From: Neorhizobium galegae
Lineage (GTDB): Bacteria > Pseudomonadota > Alphaproteobacteria > Rhizobiales > Rhizobiaceae
Direction: 5' to 3'
NCBI RefSeq assembly: GCF_017877135.1
Contig: NZ_JAGIPH010000004.1
Location: 310,001-374,000, forward strand
Length of the DNA stretch: 64,000 nt
Shown piece after piece: positions 26,665-35,637 of this stretch (its first letter is position 1; every line of letters starts with the position of its first letter). A model generated the notes under the pieces. The model was given only the letters and a program-made list of their open reading frames with translations, was not told the origin of the DNA and ran no database searches. The translations under genes and the position numbers were made by a program.

Positions 26665-27322
26665 CATGCTTCTCGCCCTTCTCTGGAAGGCGCTTGTCCA
26701 GACGGTTCACATGGTCACGGTCGCCGGCCTCATCGGCACGCTGATCGGCCTGCCGATTGGCGTCTTTCTGGCCAATAGCGGCAAAGGCGAACTGTTTGCC
26801 GCCCCGATGGTCAACCGTATCGTCGGCCTTGTCGTCAATGCGACGCGCTCGACGCCCTTCATCATTCTGGTGGTGGCGATCATTCCCTTCACGCGGGCGA
26901 TCGCCGGCACGTCGATCGGCACCAGTGCCGCCATCGTGCCGCTGACGCTTGCCACCATTCCCTTTGTTGCCCGCCTCATCGAAGCGGCCATCCGCGAGGT
27001 GGATCGCGGGCTGATCGAGGCGGCACGCGCCATGGGCGCCAGCCGCTGGCAGATCGTCACCAAGGTGCTGATCGCCGAAGCCCGTCCCGGCATCACGCTT
27101 GCGCTGACACTGACGCTGGTCAGCCTCATCGGTTACTCGGCCATGGTCGGCGCGGTCGGCGGCGGCGGGCTGGGCGATCTGGGCATCCGGTACGGTTACC
27201 AGCGCTTCATGCCCGAAGTCATGGCCGCCGTCGTGGTGGTGCTGATCCTTCTCGTGCAGGCCGTGCAGAGCGCAGGCGATGCGCTGGCGCGCCGCTTCGA
27301 CAAGCGCAACCGCCAATCCTGA
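26654..27322 (+). CDS. metI: Methionine ABC transporter permease
   Basis: 222 aa with five membrane segments and the ABC permease EAA-type loop ([19 protein letters not shown], near residue 130). [21 protein letters not shown] and [21 protein letters not shown] are near-diagnostic of MetI. The start at 26654 overlaps the metN stop by 11 nt, consistent with translational coupling. It forms the inner-membrane channel used with MetN and MetQ. Confidence 0.94.
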   Translation: MAPDMLLALLWKALVQTVHMVTVAGLIGTLIGLPIGVFLANSGKGELFAAPMVNRIVGLVVNATRSTPFIILVVAIIPFTRAIAGTSIGTSAAIVPLTLATIPFVARLIEAAIREVDRGLIEAARAMGASRWQIVTKVLIAEARPGITLALTLTLVSLIGYSAMVGAVGGGGLGDLGIRYGYQRFMPEVMAAVVVVLILLVQAVQSAGDALARRFDKRNRQS

Positions 27323-27370
27323 CCCCTTTCACAAGGCACCCGAATTCAACCCTTCCCAAGGAGAATACCC

Positions 27371-28150
27371 ATGAAGACGCTCATCCTAGCGGCCTCGCTT
27401 GCCGCACTTCTGTCCGCAGGCTCGGCGCTTGCCGAAACCATCAAGATCGGCGTGACCCCCGGTCCGCACGCGCAGATCATGGAACAGGTCAAGAAGGTCG
27501 CTGCCGAAAAGGGCATCGACCTCGAGATCCTGGAATTTTCCGATTACGTCGTGCCGAACCAGGCACTGGCCGATGGCGACCTGCAGGCGAATTCCTTCCA
27601 GCACCAGCCCTATCTCGACAACCAGGTGAAGGACCGCGGCTTTGATCTCGTCAGCGTCGGCCAGACGGTCAACTTTCCGATGGGCATCTACTCCAAGAAG
27701 GTGAAGAGCCTGGACGAGTTGAAGAACGGCGCCTCGGTCGCCATCCCGAACGATCCGACCAATGGCGGCCGCGCGCTGCTGATCCTGGCCGACAAGGGCC
27801 TGATCAAGATCCGCGAGGGCGCCGGCCTCAAGGTGTCGCCGGCCGATGTGGTGGAAAACCCGAAGAACCTCACCTTTGCGGAACTCGATGCTGCCCAGCT
27901 GCCGCGTGCGCTCGATGATGTCGATGCCTCCGTGATCAACACCAACTACGCGCTTGAAGCAGGGCTTGATCCGGCCAAGGATCCGATTGCCCGCGAAGGT
28001 GAAAAGGCACCCTACATCAACGTCATCGCCGTGCAGGCGAAGAACAAGGACGCGGCCTGGGTCAAGACGCTGGTCGAATCCTATCACAGCGCTCCGGTGA
28101 AGGAATTCGTCGCCAAGCAGTTCAAGGGCGCCGTCATCGCCGCCTGGTAA
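27371..28150 (+). CDS. metQ: Methionine-binding periplasmic protein (NlpA/MetQ family)
   Basis: 259 aa. The signal peptide MKTLILAASLAALLSAGSALA is cleaved near residue 21. There is no lipobox Cys, so it is a soluble periplasmic protein rather than the lipoprotein form found in E. coli. NlpA-family motifs are KIGVTPGPHAQIME, DLQANSFQHQPYLD, FPMGIYSKK, IPNDPTNGGRALLIL and VINTNYALEAGL. An AAGGAG ribosome-binding site precedes the ATG. Third gene of metNIQ. Confidence 0.94.
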   Translation: MKTLILAASLAALLSAGSALAETIKIGVTPGPHAQIMEQVKKVAAEKGIDLEILEFSDYVVPNQALADGDLQANSFQHQPYLDNQVKDRGFDLVSVGQTVNFPMGIYSKKVKSLDELKNGASVAIPNDPTNGGRALLILADKGLIKIREGAGLKVSPADVVENPKNLTFAELDAAQLPRALDDVDASVINTNYALEAGLDPAKDPIAREGEKAPYINVIAVQAKNKDAAWVKTLVESYHSAPVKEFVAKQFKGAVIAAW

Positions 28151-28174
28151 AACTCCGCCCATTAACTTTTCAAG

Positions 28175-28209
28175 ATAGCTCTTTTCCTTTCGGGGAAGGG
28201 AGCTATTTT
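28175..28209 (+). terminator. Rho-independent terminator after metQ
   Basis: ATAGCTC (28175-28181) pairs with GAGCTAT (28200-28206), extended inside by TTTTCC/GGGGAA, and followed by TTTT. It lies 25 nt past metQ and closes the metNIQ operon. Confidence 0.85.
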
Positions 28210-28293
28210 GCGTTTGGTATGTGGCCGGCATCTGGTATTAAGCAAAAGCGAATACATGATCGGCATTGTTCGCATAGGTGCCAGGGCTGACGA

Positions 28294-30498
28294 ATGCGGT
28301 TTGTGCCGATTACGTTGAAACACTCCGCTGCCAAGGTCGACCGCCGCTCTGCGGTGCGCTCGATGCTGCTGATTTTTGCAGCCGTTGTGATTGCGGTAAC
28401 AGGAATGGTTTTTACCGCACTCGACCGGGTGGGCCATTACGCCAACCAGCTCGATGAGGAACGCTCGCGCGAATCCGTCAGCGGTGCGCTTCTCACCTTC
28501 CAGCGCCAGCTCGCTGCCACGCTTCACGATTATGCCGCCTGGGACGATGCGGCCGACAACGTCTATCGCCTGTCGGGCCTTGGCTGGGCCCGGCGCAATT
28601 TCGGCGCCATGACAGAGAAGAACGAACTGTTCGACGTGGCGATCATCGTGGATCATGCCGGCCGTGTCGTGTTCGGCTATGCCGAAGGTCAGCCGGTCAC
28701 GGAACGTTTCGAGGATTACATCACGCCGGATGTCAGGTCCCTGCTCGAACAGACGCGGGCGGCCGGCGAGGGCCTGCTTCCGGAAGCCACCAGCTTTACG
28801 CGCACGGCCCGCGGTACGGCGGCATTCGGGGTCGGGCTCATCCGCATGAAAAGCGGTGCGCGTGTGGCGCCCCCGGATGAGGGGCGTTACGTCATCTTCA
28901 TGCGGCACCTGACGGGGCCGACGATCGAACGGCTGGCCAGCGCCTATGTGCTGCCCGGTCTTCGCATCGAGGAACCGCAGGAACACAGATCGCACCGGGT
29001 TGATATCCTGTCGCCGTCGGGCCGGGCGATCGGCGCGCTCAGCTGGGAGCCGCGTTCACCGGGCAATGTCAGCCTTGCGCAGGTGCGCCCGCTGGTGTGG
29101 TGCGCGGTCGCCATGGTTGCCATCTACTTCGTCCTGCTCTTCGTCAGCGGCAGCCAGGCGCTGGCGCGGCTTGCTGCCGATGAGGAAGCCGCCATCAAGC
29201 TGTCTCTGACCGACCGCCTGAGCGGACTTCCAAACCGCACCGGCCTGTTTTCCGATCTGTCGGAACTGGTGGCGGATGCGCAGAAATCCCGCCGCGATGT
29301 CGCCCTGCTTTACCTCGATCTCGATGGGTTCAAGGAAGTCAACGATGCCTATGGCCATGCCACGGGGGATGAGCTGATCCGCGCCGTCTCGGCGGGCCTC
29401 AGCGCGCTTGTCGGCGAAAAGGCGGTGCTGGCGCGTCTTGGCGGCGATGAATTTGCCATCGGCTTCCTCAGCAGGACGGCCGAAGCGGACGCCGCGCAGC
29501 TTGCCGAGCGCGTGATGGAGTTTCTCGGCGCGCCGCTCAGCATGGGCGATCGGATTGCAGTTGTCGGCTGCAGCATCGGCATTGCCTGTTCGCCGCTAGG
29601 CACCGTGCCCGGCGAAGAAGTGCTGCGACGGGCCGATATGGCGATGTACCGCGCCAAGGAAGAAGGCCGCGGCCGCTGGTCGGCCTATAGCCCGGCCATG
29701 GATGCCGAGCGTGAGGAGCGAAATCGGCTGGAAGTCGATCTGCGACAGGCCATCGAACGCCAGGAAATTTCGGTTGCCTTCCAGCCGGTCGTGGAGGCGC
29801 AGCATATGCGTCTCTCCGGTGTCGAGGCGCTGGCCCGCTGGACGCGACCGGGCCATGGCCCGGTCAGGCCCGACGTGTTCATTCCGATTGCCGAAAGCAC
29901 CGGCCTCATCGACCAGTTGGGCCTTTGCGTGTTGCGCACCGCCTGCGAGGCCTTGCGCGACTGGCCGGAACTGACGCTGGCCGTCAATATCTCGCCCGGC
30001 CAGTTCCGCGATCCGGCGTTTGCCGAGCGGGTGGCTGAGGTGTTTGAGCAAACGGAAATGGACCCGGCCCGCGTCACGCTGGAAATGACGGAAACCTATT
30101 TCATCCAGAATCCGGCCCGCGCCCGCGACACACTCGGCCGGCTGAAAAAAACCGGCGTGAACATCGCGCTCGACGATTTTGGTGCGGGTTTTTCAAGCGT
30201 CGGCTATCTGCGCCAGTTCGGCTTCGACCGCATGAAGATCGACCGCTCGCTGGTGGCGGCGGCGGATCTCGGCGGGCGGGCGGTGGACATGCTGCAGGCG
30301 ACTGTGGCGCTCGCCCGCTCGCTCGATATTCCGGTGACAGCCGAAGGCGTGGAAACCGATGCGCAGGCCGTGGCGCTGCGCATTGCCGGCTGCGATCAGC
30401 TGCAGGGGTTCCTGTTTGGAAAGCCGGTGCCGATTGCCGAGATTGCACGGCTGCGCGGGCTGGAAGAACCGCTGTTTCGCCTGTCGGGCTCGGCCTGA
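28294..30498 (+). CDS. CHASE4-GGDEF-EAL membrane-bound c-di-GMP enzyme
   Basis: 734 aa. A first membrane helix (residues about 22-42) and a second (about 268-290) flank a periplasmic domain with the CHASE4-like HDYAAWDDAADNVY. The GGDEF domain has an intact LGGDEFAIG at residues 382-390, preceded by YLDLDGFKEVNDAYGHATGDEL. The EAL domain has GVEALARW at 509-516, EMTETYF, DDFGAGFSS, RMKIDRSL and AEGVET, so all catalytic landmarks are present. It could both make and degrade c-di-GMP under an extracytoplasmic signal. The start at 28294 is the first plausible codon before the membrane helix. Confidence 0.92.
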   Translation: MRFVPITLKHSAAKVDRRSAVRSMLLIFAAVVIAVTGMVFTALDRVGHYANQLDEERSRESVSGALLTFQRQLAATLHDYAAWDDAADNVYRLSGLGWARRNFGAMTEKNELFDVAIIVDHAGRVVFGYAEGQPVTERFEDYITPDVRSLLEQTRAAGEGLLPEATSFTRTARGTAAFGVGLIRMKSGARVAPPDEGRYVIFMRHLTGPTIERLASAYVLPGLRIEEPQEHRSHRVDILSPSGRAIGALSWEPRSPGNVSLAQVRPLVWCAVAMVAIYFVLLFVSGSQALARLAADEEAAIKLSLTDRLSGLPNRTGLFSDLSELVADAQKSRRDVALLYLDLDGFKEVNDAYGHATGDELIRAVSAGLSALVGEKAVLARLGGDEFAIGFLSRTAEADAAQLAERVMEFLGAPLSMGDRIAVVGCSIGIACSPLGTVPGEEVLRRADMAMYRAKEEGRGRWSAYSPAMDAEREERNRLEVDLRQAIERQEISVAFQPVVEAQHMRLSGVEALARWTRPGHGPVRPDVFIPIAESTGLIDQLGLCVLRTACEALRDWPELTLAVNISPGQFRDPAFAERVAEVFEQTEMDPARVTLEMTETYFIQNPARARDTLGRLKKTGVNIALDDFGAGFSSVGYLRQFGFDRMKIDRSLVAAADLGGRAVDMLQATVALARSLDIPVTAEGVETDAQAVALRIAGCDQLQGFLFGKPVPIAEIARLRGLEEPLFRLSGSA

Positions 30499-30527
30499 GC
30501 CCGGCACACTTGCGGGCTGAGGAAGGG

Positions 30528-31472
30528 TCAGCTGCCGAGATGTTTTGCGCCGCGCTTGCGGGCAAGCTCGATCTGCAGCTGGCGCTGGCGATACCGGTCG
30601 CGGTCGGCTTCGGTGCGCGTATCATAGCAATGCGGGCAGGAGACACCTTCCTCGAATTTCGGCGATAGCCGGACATCCGGGGTGATGGGCTCGCGGCAGG
30701 CATGGCAGAGCTTGTGGTCGCCTTCCTTGAGCCCGTGCGTGACCGAAACGCGCTCGTCGAACACGAAACAGGCGCCCTCCCACAGGCTTTCCTCTTCCGG
30801 CACGGTTTCCAGATATTTGAGGATGCCGCCTTTGAGGTGATAGACCTCGTCAAAGCCCTGTTCCCTCATGAAGGCGGTTGCCTTCTCGCAGCGGATGCCG
30901 CCGGTGCAGTACATGGCGATCTTCGGCTTGTTGTGCAGGCCGGTATTGTTCTTCACCCAGTCGGGAAACTCGCGAAACGTCTTCGTCTTCGGGTCGACCG
31001 CACCCTTGAAGATGCCGATGGCCGTCTCGTAGTCGTTGCGGGTATCGATGACGATCGTCTCGGGATCGGAAATCAGGTCATTCCAGTCCTTCGGCTCCAC
31101 ATAGGTGCCGACGATCTTGTTGGGATCGATATTCTCGACGCCCATGGTGACGATTTCTTTCTTCAGCCGCACCTTCATGCGCAGGAAGGGCATTTTCGAG
31201 GCCCGGCTTTCCTTGTGCTCGAGATTTGCAAAGCCTGGAAGCGCGCGCAGATAGGCCAGCACGCGGGCAATGCCCTCATCGGGTCCGGCAATCGTGCCGT
31301 TGATGCCTTCATGCGCCAGAAGCAGCGTGCCCTTCACGCCATTGTCGTCGCACAGCGCCTGCAACGGTGCGCGCACCGTCTCACACTGGTCGAAGCGCGC
31401 AAAGTGGTAGAGCGCGGCAACAAGGAAGGAGCCGGAGTTCGGCCCGGCGGCGGTGGCGTGAAGATCTGTCAT
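30528..31472 (-). CDS. trhO: tRNA uridine(34) hydroxylase (rhodanese-domain, UPF0176)
   Basis: 314 aa. An N-terminal acylphosphatase-like domain ([28 protein letters not shown]) is followed by a rhodanese domain. Its active-site loop reads [10 protein letters not shown] with Cys189 and Cys195. A C-terminal zinc-type cluster has CHAC and CPHC. This is the TrhO/YceA architecture, which hydroxylates uridine 34 of certain tRNAs. The ORF runs upstream to 31643, but the family begins near [10 protein letters not shown], so ATG 31472 is used. No gene lies in 31473-31657. Confidence 0.9.
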   Translation of the reverse strand: MTDLHATAAGPNSGSFLVAALYHFARFDQCETVRAPLQALCDDNGVKGTLLLAHEGINGTIAGPDEGIARVLAYLRALPGFANLEHKESRASKMPFLRMKVRLKKEIVTMGVENIDPNKIVGTYVEPKDWNDLISDPETIVIDTRNDYETAIGIFKGAVDPKTKTFREFPDWVKNNTGLHNKPKIAMYCTGGIRCEKATAFMREQGFDEVYHLKGGILKYLETVPEEESLWEGACFVFDERVSVTHGLKEGDHKLCHACREPITPDVRLSPKFEEGVSCPHCYDTRTEADRDRYRQRQLQIELARKRGAKHLGS

Positions 31473-31657
31473 GATGTCTGGCGAAATACTGCCTCCGGCG
31501 CTGCAACGCAACGGATTTCCGCAAAACCGACATCGTTTGCCTTTTGTCAAGCGGGCGTGCGCAGAAGCAATTGGTCCTGACGGGTGAGGGCAAGGCTCTT
31601 TCAGCGCGCAGTGAAAGGGAGCGCTTATCATCCGCAGAAGCACGGCAGAAGGCCGTA

Positions 31658-32575
31658 TCAGGACAACGCCTCTGCGGCCTCCAGCCAGAGCCGCGCAACA
31701 ATGCGGGCTTCGCGTTTCGGGTGATCGGCGACGACAGTGCCTGCGCGCGCCAGTGCTTCTTCGCGGATTGCCTGCTGGCGTGTGATGATGGCGCCGAGCA
31801 GCAGCGCCAATGTGTCGCCATCCCCAAAAAGTTCGGGGCTTTCGTTGATGGTTTGCGTCAGGACGCTCAGGTCGTGCTCATGGCCAAGCAGGTCGACAAG
31901 CTGCTTTGTCTCGCGCTTCAGAGCACCGAGTGCCGAGGGGTAGAGATCGGCAAACAGCGTCAGATACATCCAGCCGGTCTGCCCGCATTTTCGCAGGTCG
32001 TGAAAGGCTTCGGCATCCGGCGCCAGCCGGCAGGCGAAAAGGGCAGCCTTGGTCTTTCGTCCGTGCTTGGTAAAGGCACGCTTTAGCCGCCGTGCCGTGC
32101 GGCACTCGCCGCGCGGAAGGTCCAGCATTTCGAGTGCGGCGATTGCCTCCTCGCAAGCCGCTATCGCCTGGTCGATCGTCTGCGCCCGGTCCGTTTCGGC
32201 AGCGGCAATGCGGTCGCGCCGGTCGATCAGCGCTTGCGAGGCAAAGCCGAGCGCGGCAATTTCTTCCGGCGATACCGCAAGCCCTGCCAGATAGTCGACG
32301 GTCTCGATCAGCGCCGTGGCATCCCGTACGCTGGACAGGCTGCGGCCGATGTCGCGCATGCGTTCATTTTCGCGGCGGCTGAACGCCTTGGCGTCTGACG
32401 ATACGAGGCGGTAGAGCGCTCGAAGCCGCTTGAAGCGCTTGCGGGCGGCATGAATGGCGGGATGCTCTCCGTCCGGCTGGTCGCGCAGCACCGCAATCGC
32501 CTGGCGCAACTGGCTTTCGGCGACCCGGCGGAATTCCGCGTCGAACGGTTCAGAGGGGCGAATGCGAAAGGCCAT
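31658..32575 (-). CDS. CHAD-domain protein
   Basis: 305 aa, helical and His/Arg-rich. CHAD signatures occur twice: [18 protein letters not shown] near residue 43 and [15 protein letters not shown] near residue 200. CHAD domains bind polyphosphate and are usually fused to, or encoded beside, CYTH triphosphatases. Here the two domains are separate proteins: the CYTH gene overlaps this start by 26 nt. They probably form one functional unit acting on inorganic polyphosphate or triphosphate. The precise role is unknown. Confidence 0.85.
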   Translation of the reverse strand: MAFRIRPSEPFDAEFRRVAESQLRQAIAVLRDQPDGEHPAIHAARKRFKRLRALYRLVSSDAKAFSRRENERMRDIGRSLSSVRDATALIETVDYLAGLAVSPEEIAALGFASQALIDRRDRIAAAETDRAQTIDQAIAACEEAIAALEMLDLPRGECRTARRLKRAFTKHGRKTKAALFACRLAPDAEAFHDLRKCGQTGWMYLTLFADLYPSALGALKRETKQLVDLLGHEHDLSVLTQTINESPELFGDGDTLALLLGAIITRQQAIREEALARAGTVVADHPKREARIVARLWLEAAEALS

Positions 32576-33047
32576 GCGGCAGCTCTCCCGACAGATCTTC
32601 TGTCGCCATCACCATATTGGAATAGCGACGGTCGCCGGTCACTTCCGCGCCGATCCACGGCGGCAGCGGCGGGTCGTCCGCCTCGCTCCTCAGCTCCACC
32701 TCGGCCACGACAAGGCCATGGTAGAAGCCGGTAAACACATCTACTTCCCAGGTGAAGCCGGCATGCGGCACGAGATAGCGGGTCTTTTCGATCACGGTTC
32801 CGATCGCTGCCCCCACCAGTTCCTGCGCATCCGCCACCGGAATATCGTATTCGTATTCGTCGCGCGCCAGCGTGCCGCGACCGATCTTGATGGTAAGGCG
32901 GGCACTCTGTTCATCGATCAGCCGCACCCGGACGCTGCGGTCCTCGCCGATGGCGACATAGGCCTGCAGATAGGCAGCGCTTGTGCTTGCCGCTGCTCGC
33001 CAGTCCTCGCTGGTGACAAGAAACTTCCGCTCGATTTCCGTGGCCAT
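32550..33047 (-). CDS. CYTH-domain (triphosphate tunnel) phosphatase
   Basis: 165 aa. The N-terminal EIERKFLV supplies the ExExK motif of the CYTH family. Basic and acidic tunnel residues follow (VRVRLID, LTIKIGRG, YEYDIPV, EVDVFTGFYHGLVVAEVEL). Bacterial stand-alone CYTH proteins are usually inorganic triphosphatases or, with CHAD, polyphosphate-associated. Start codons at 33053 or 33047 are possible; 33047 gives the conserved MATEIERKF beginning. Its end overlaps the CHAD gene, so translation is likely coupled. Confidence 0.88.
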   Translation of the reverse strand: MATEIERKFLVTSEDWRAAASTSAAYLQAYVAIGEDRSVRVRLIDEQSARLTIKIGRGTLARDEYEYDIPVADAQELVGAAIGTVIEKTRYLVPHAGFTWEVDVFTGFYHGLVVAEVELRSEADDPPLPPWIGAEVTGDRRYSNMVMATEDLSGELPHGLSHSPL

Positions 33048-33214
33048 GCCCATTCCCGTGTTCGTGTCGGCTTTTCTAAACTATTGCAAAGCCTTGCATG
33101 CGACCAGAGGCGAAAGGCGGGCAAAGGTCCGTTTTTTCTCGACACTGCCCGTGGCGCGCGCTATCTCAGCTTCAAGTTTCAATCGTTTCAATCCGTCCTG
33201 TCCGGGAGGTCCTC

Positions 33215-33853
33215 ATGAACGCCAAGAGCCAAGCCCTGCTTGCCATCCTGAAGCTGCAACCGGTCGTGCCGGTCCTGATCGTCGATGATGCGGCCTCTGC
33301 CGTTCATCTGGCCCGCGCGCTGGTCGCCGGCGGCCTGAAGGCGATCGAGATCACCATGCGCACGCCGGCAGCGCTTGATGCGGTCAAGGCGGTTGCGGCC
33401 GAGGTCGAGGGTGCCCATGTGGGGGCAGGCACCATTCTCAACGGGCGCGATTTCGATGCCGCCGTTGCAGCGGGCTCCACCTTCATCGTCAGCCCGGGCG
33501 TCGCACCGGGCGTGTTGTCTGCTGCCAAGGGCTCCTCCGTGCCGCTCCTGCCGGGTGCTGCGACCGCCAGCGAAGTGATGACGCTGCGCGAAGCCGGCTA
33601 TGACGTGTTGAAATTCTTCCCCGCCGAACAGGCTGGTGGCGCCGCCTATCTGAAGGCGCTCTCTTCGCCGCTCGCCGGCACCGTGTTCTGCCCGACCGGC
33701 GGCATTTCGCTCAAAAACGCCCGCGATTACCTGTCGCTGCCGAATGTCGTGTGCGTCGGCGGCTCCTGGGTTGCCCCGAAGGAGCTTGTGGCCGCCGGCG
33801 ATTGGGCCGGCATCACGACATTGGCATCGGAAGCATCGGCGCTGAAGGCCTGA
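33215..33853 (+). CDS. eda: 2-dehydro-3-deoxy-phosphogluconate (KDPG) aldolase
   Basis: 212 aa class I aldolase of the Entner-Doudoroff pathway, cleaving KDPG to pyruvate and glyceraldehyde 3-phosphate. Landmarks are PVLIVDDAASAVHLARALVAGG, the catalytic Glu45 in AIEITMRT, the Schiff-base Lys133 in VLKFFPAE, and the phosphate loop FCPTGGIS. A GGGAGG ribosome-binding site precedes ATG 33215. The ORF extension to 33098 has no family support. It could also act on related keto-deoxy sugar acids. Confidence 0.94.
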   Translation: MNAKSQALLAILKLQPVVPVLIVDDAASAVHLARALVAGGLKAIEITMRTPAALDAVKAVAAEVEGAHVGAGTILNGRDFDAAVAAGSTFIVSPGVAPGVLSAAKGSSVPLLPGAATASEVMTLREAGYDVLKFFPAEQAGGAAYLKALSSPLAGTVFCPTGGISLKNARDYLSLPNVVCVGGSWVAPKELVAAGDWAGITTLASEASALKA

Positions 33854-33927
33854 TTGCAGCCACGCGCGTTTGTAAAACGCCGCACCCGTCCTATCTCTCC
33901 CTGTGAAACAACAGGGAGAGTTTGTTC

Positions 33928-34626
33928 ATGTTCGACGCCAAGAAGCTTCTTGACCAGTTCCTCGGATCCAAGGTTCCCGGCCTTTCGGGCACCTTGCAGG
34001 GGAAGGCCGGTCAGGTCACAGACCTTGCGCGCAACAACCCGATGAAGGCAGGCGCGCTCGCCGCCGCCCTTCTCGGCACCAAGACCGGCCGCAAGCTTGC
34101 CGGCAATGTCGCAGCCGTCGGCGGCGTGGCCGCCATTGCGGGCCTCGGCTATCTTGCCTATCGCAATTACCAGTCCGGCAAGGCGCCGGAAGGGGTGGCT
34201 CCCGATGCCCCCGTCATCGAGCCGCCGGCCGCTTCGCCCTTCAGCGTCCACTCGCCCAGCCTCAGCAATGATTTTGCGCTCACCCTCCTGCGCGCCATGA
34301 TCGCTGCCGCGAAGGCGGACGGGCATATCGATGCAACCGAGCGGAAGCGCATCATGGACAAGGTGCATGCGGTGGATCTCGGGGCCGAGGCGGAAGCCTT
34401 TATCGCGCAGGAACTGGCCGATCCCATCGATCTCGATGCGCTGGTGGCCGCGGGCCGCACCGAGGAGCAGCGGGTGGAGATCTATACCGCCTCGCGGCTT
34501 GCCATCGATCCCGATACGCGCGCCGAGCGCGGCTATCTCGATCTTCTGGCCGGTCGCCTGAAACTGCCCGATCCGCTCGTCGATCATATCGAGGCGACGG
34601 TTTCCTCGGCAAAGGTTTCGCTTTGA
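33928..34626 (+). CDS. TerB-like / DUF533 (YebE-type) inner-membrane protein
   Basis: 232 aa. A Gly/Ala-rich hydrophobic segment lies around residues 60-75 (VAAVGGVAAIAGLGYLAYR). The C-terminal half is a TerB-like helical domain with LLRAMIAAAKADGHIDATERKRIM. This is the DUF533/YebE layout. The role is unknown, with only loose links to stress and metal-ion handling. AGGGAGAG lies just upstream of ATG 33928. An alternative TTG at 33922 would add two residues. Confidence 0.85.
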   Translation: MFDAKKLLDQFLGSKVPGLSGTLQGKAGQVTDLARNNPMKAGALAAALLGTKTGRKLAGNVAAVGGVAAIAGLGYLAYRNYQSGKAPEGVAPDAPVIEPPAASPFSVHSPSLSNDFALTLLRAMIAAAKADGHIDATERKRIMDKVHAVDLGAEAEAFIAQELADPIDLDALVAAGRTEEQRVEIYTASRLAIDPDTRAERGYLDLLAGRLKLPDPLVDHIEATVSSAKVSL

Positions 34627-34721
34627 CAGCTTGCCTCCGAATTGCGGTGCGGTGGCCCAAGGCGGCGATTGCCTTTGGCCGCGCCCTCGCTTAATTCTCT
34701 TGGCAGGTGAGGGGATATTTG

Positions 34722-35417
34722 ATGCGTGATCTTAAAAATTTCAACGGCTGCCCGGCGCCCCAGCCGGTGCGGCTCGAGGGCCTTTATGTCATTGCCGAGC
34801 CCTATGAGCGGGCCGTGCATCTTCAGACGCTGTGGGAGGCTTTGGGCGGCGACGAGGGCCTCAACGACCTCATCCGCTATTTTCCGAACAAGCTTTACAG
34901 TGGGCCGGACGAATTTGCCGACTGGCTGGAGGGCATGAACCGTGCCGGCAACCTCATCACGCTCGTCTTCCGCGACAAGGAGGATGGCGAGGTGGTTGGC
35001 ATGGCAAGCTATATGCGGCCTGATCCGGCAAACGGTGTCATCGAGGTCGGCTCGGTGGCCCATGGCGCGGCCATGAAGCGCTCGCCGCTTTCCACCGAGG
35101 CGCATTACCTGATGGCGCGCCATGTGTTCGAGGACCTGGGCTATCGCCGCTACGAGTGGAAGTGCCACAACGAAAACGAGCCGAGCAAGAAGACTGCGGT
35201 TCGCTACGGTTTCACCTTCGAGGGCGTGTTCCGCCAGCACATGGTCTCCAAGGGCGCCAATCGCGATACGGCCTGGTTCTCGATGATCGACAGCGAGTGG
35301 CCGCTTCTGGCCGAAGCCTTTCAGGCCTGGCTGCGCCCGGAGAATTTTGACGATCACGGCCACCAGAAGGAGCGGCTGGAAGATATCCGGGCAGCGCTTC
35401 AGGCGGTGAAGGCGTGA
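34722..35417 (+). CDS. GNAT-family N-acetyltransferase (RimJ/RimL type)
   Basis: 231 aa. The fold is recognised from VRLEGLYVIAEPYER at the start, VVGMASYMRPDPANGVIEVGSV, and a RimJ/L-type acetyl-CoA region YLMARHVFEDLGYRRYEWKCHNENEPSKKTAVRYGFTFEGVFRQH (quoted in pieces). Such proteins acetylate small molecules or protein N-termini; the acceptor is unknown. GTGAGGGG upstream serves as the ribosome-binding site for ATG 34722. The next small gene begins inside its stop codon. Confidence 0.87.
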   Translation: MRDLKNFNGCPAPQPVRLEGLYVIAEPYERAVHLQTLWEALGGDEGLNDLIRYFPNKLYSGPDEFADWLEGMNRAGNLITLVFRDKEDGEVVGMASYMRPDPANGVIEVGSVAHGAAMKRSPLSTEAHYLMARHVFEDLGYRRYEWKCHNENEPSKKTAVRYGFTFEGVFRQHMVSKGANRDTAWFSMIDSEWPLLAEAFQAWLRPENFDDHGHQKERLEDIRAALQAVKA

Positions 35418-35626
35418 GCGGGGGCAAGGCCCGTTCACCGGCCATTGCCGCGGCCATCATCTTCCTCGGCTTCACGCTGTTGTTTCTGGTCATGCCGAGC
35501 ATCGTGCTGTGGCTTTCACAGTTTTCGCCCTGGCTTGCGGCAGGATTTGGAGCTCTGGCCGTCCTGTCCTTTTTCCTGATTTTTTGGCTGCGCGCCCGCC
35601 ATCAGCGCGGTCGCGACCAGAACTGA
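35414..35626 (+). CDS. Small two-helix membrane protein, function unknown
   Basis: 70 aa. It has two hydrophobic segments, AIAAAIIFLGFTLLFLVMP and WLAAGFGALAVLSFFLIFWL, and a basic C-terminus (RARHQRGRDQN). The GTG start overlaps the acetyltransferase stop (GTGA), which indicates translational coupling. I do not recognise the family. Confidence 0.65.
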   Translation: MSGGKARSPAIAAAIIFLGFTLLFLVMPSIVLWLSQFSPWLAAGFGALAVLSFFLIFWLRARHQRGRDQN

Positions 35627-35637
35627 CGTGCTGGGGG

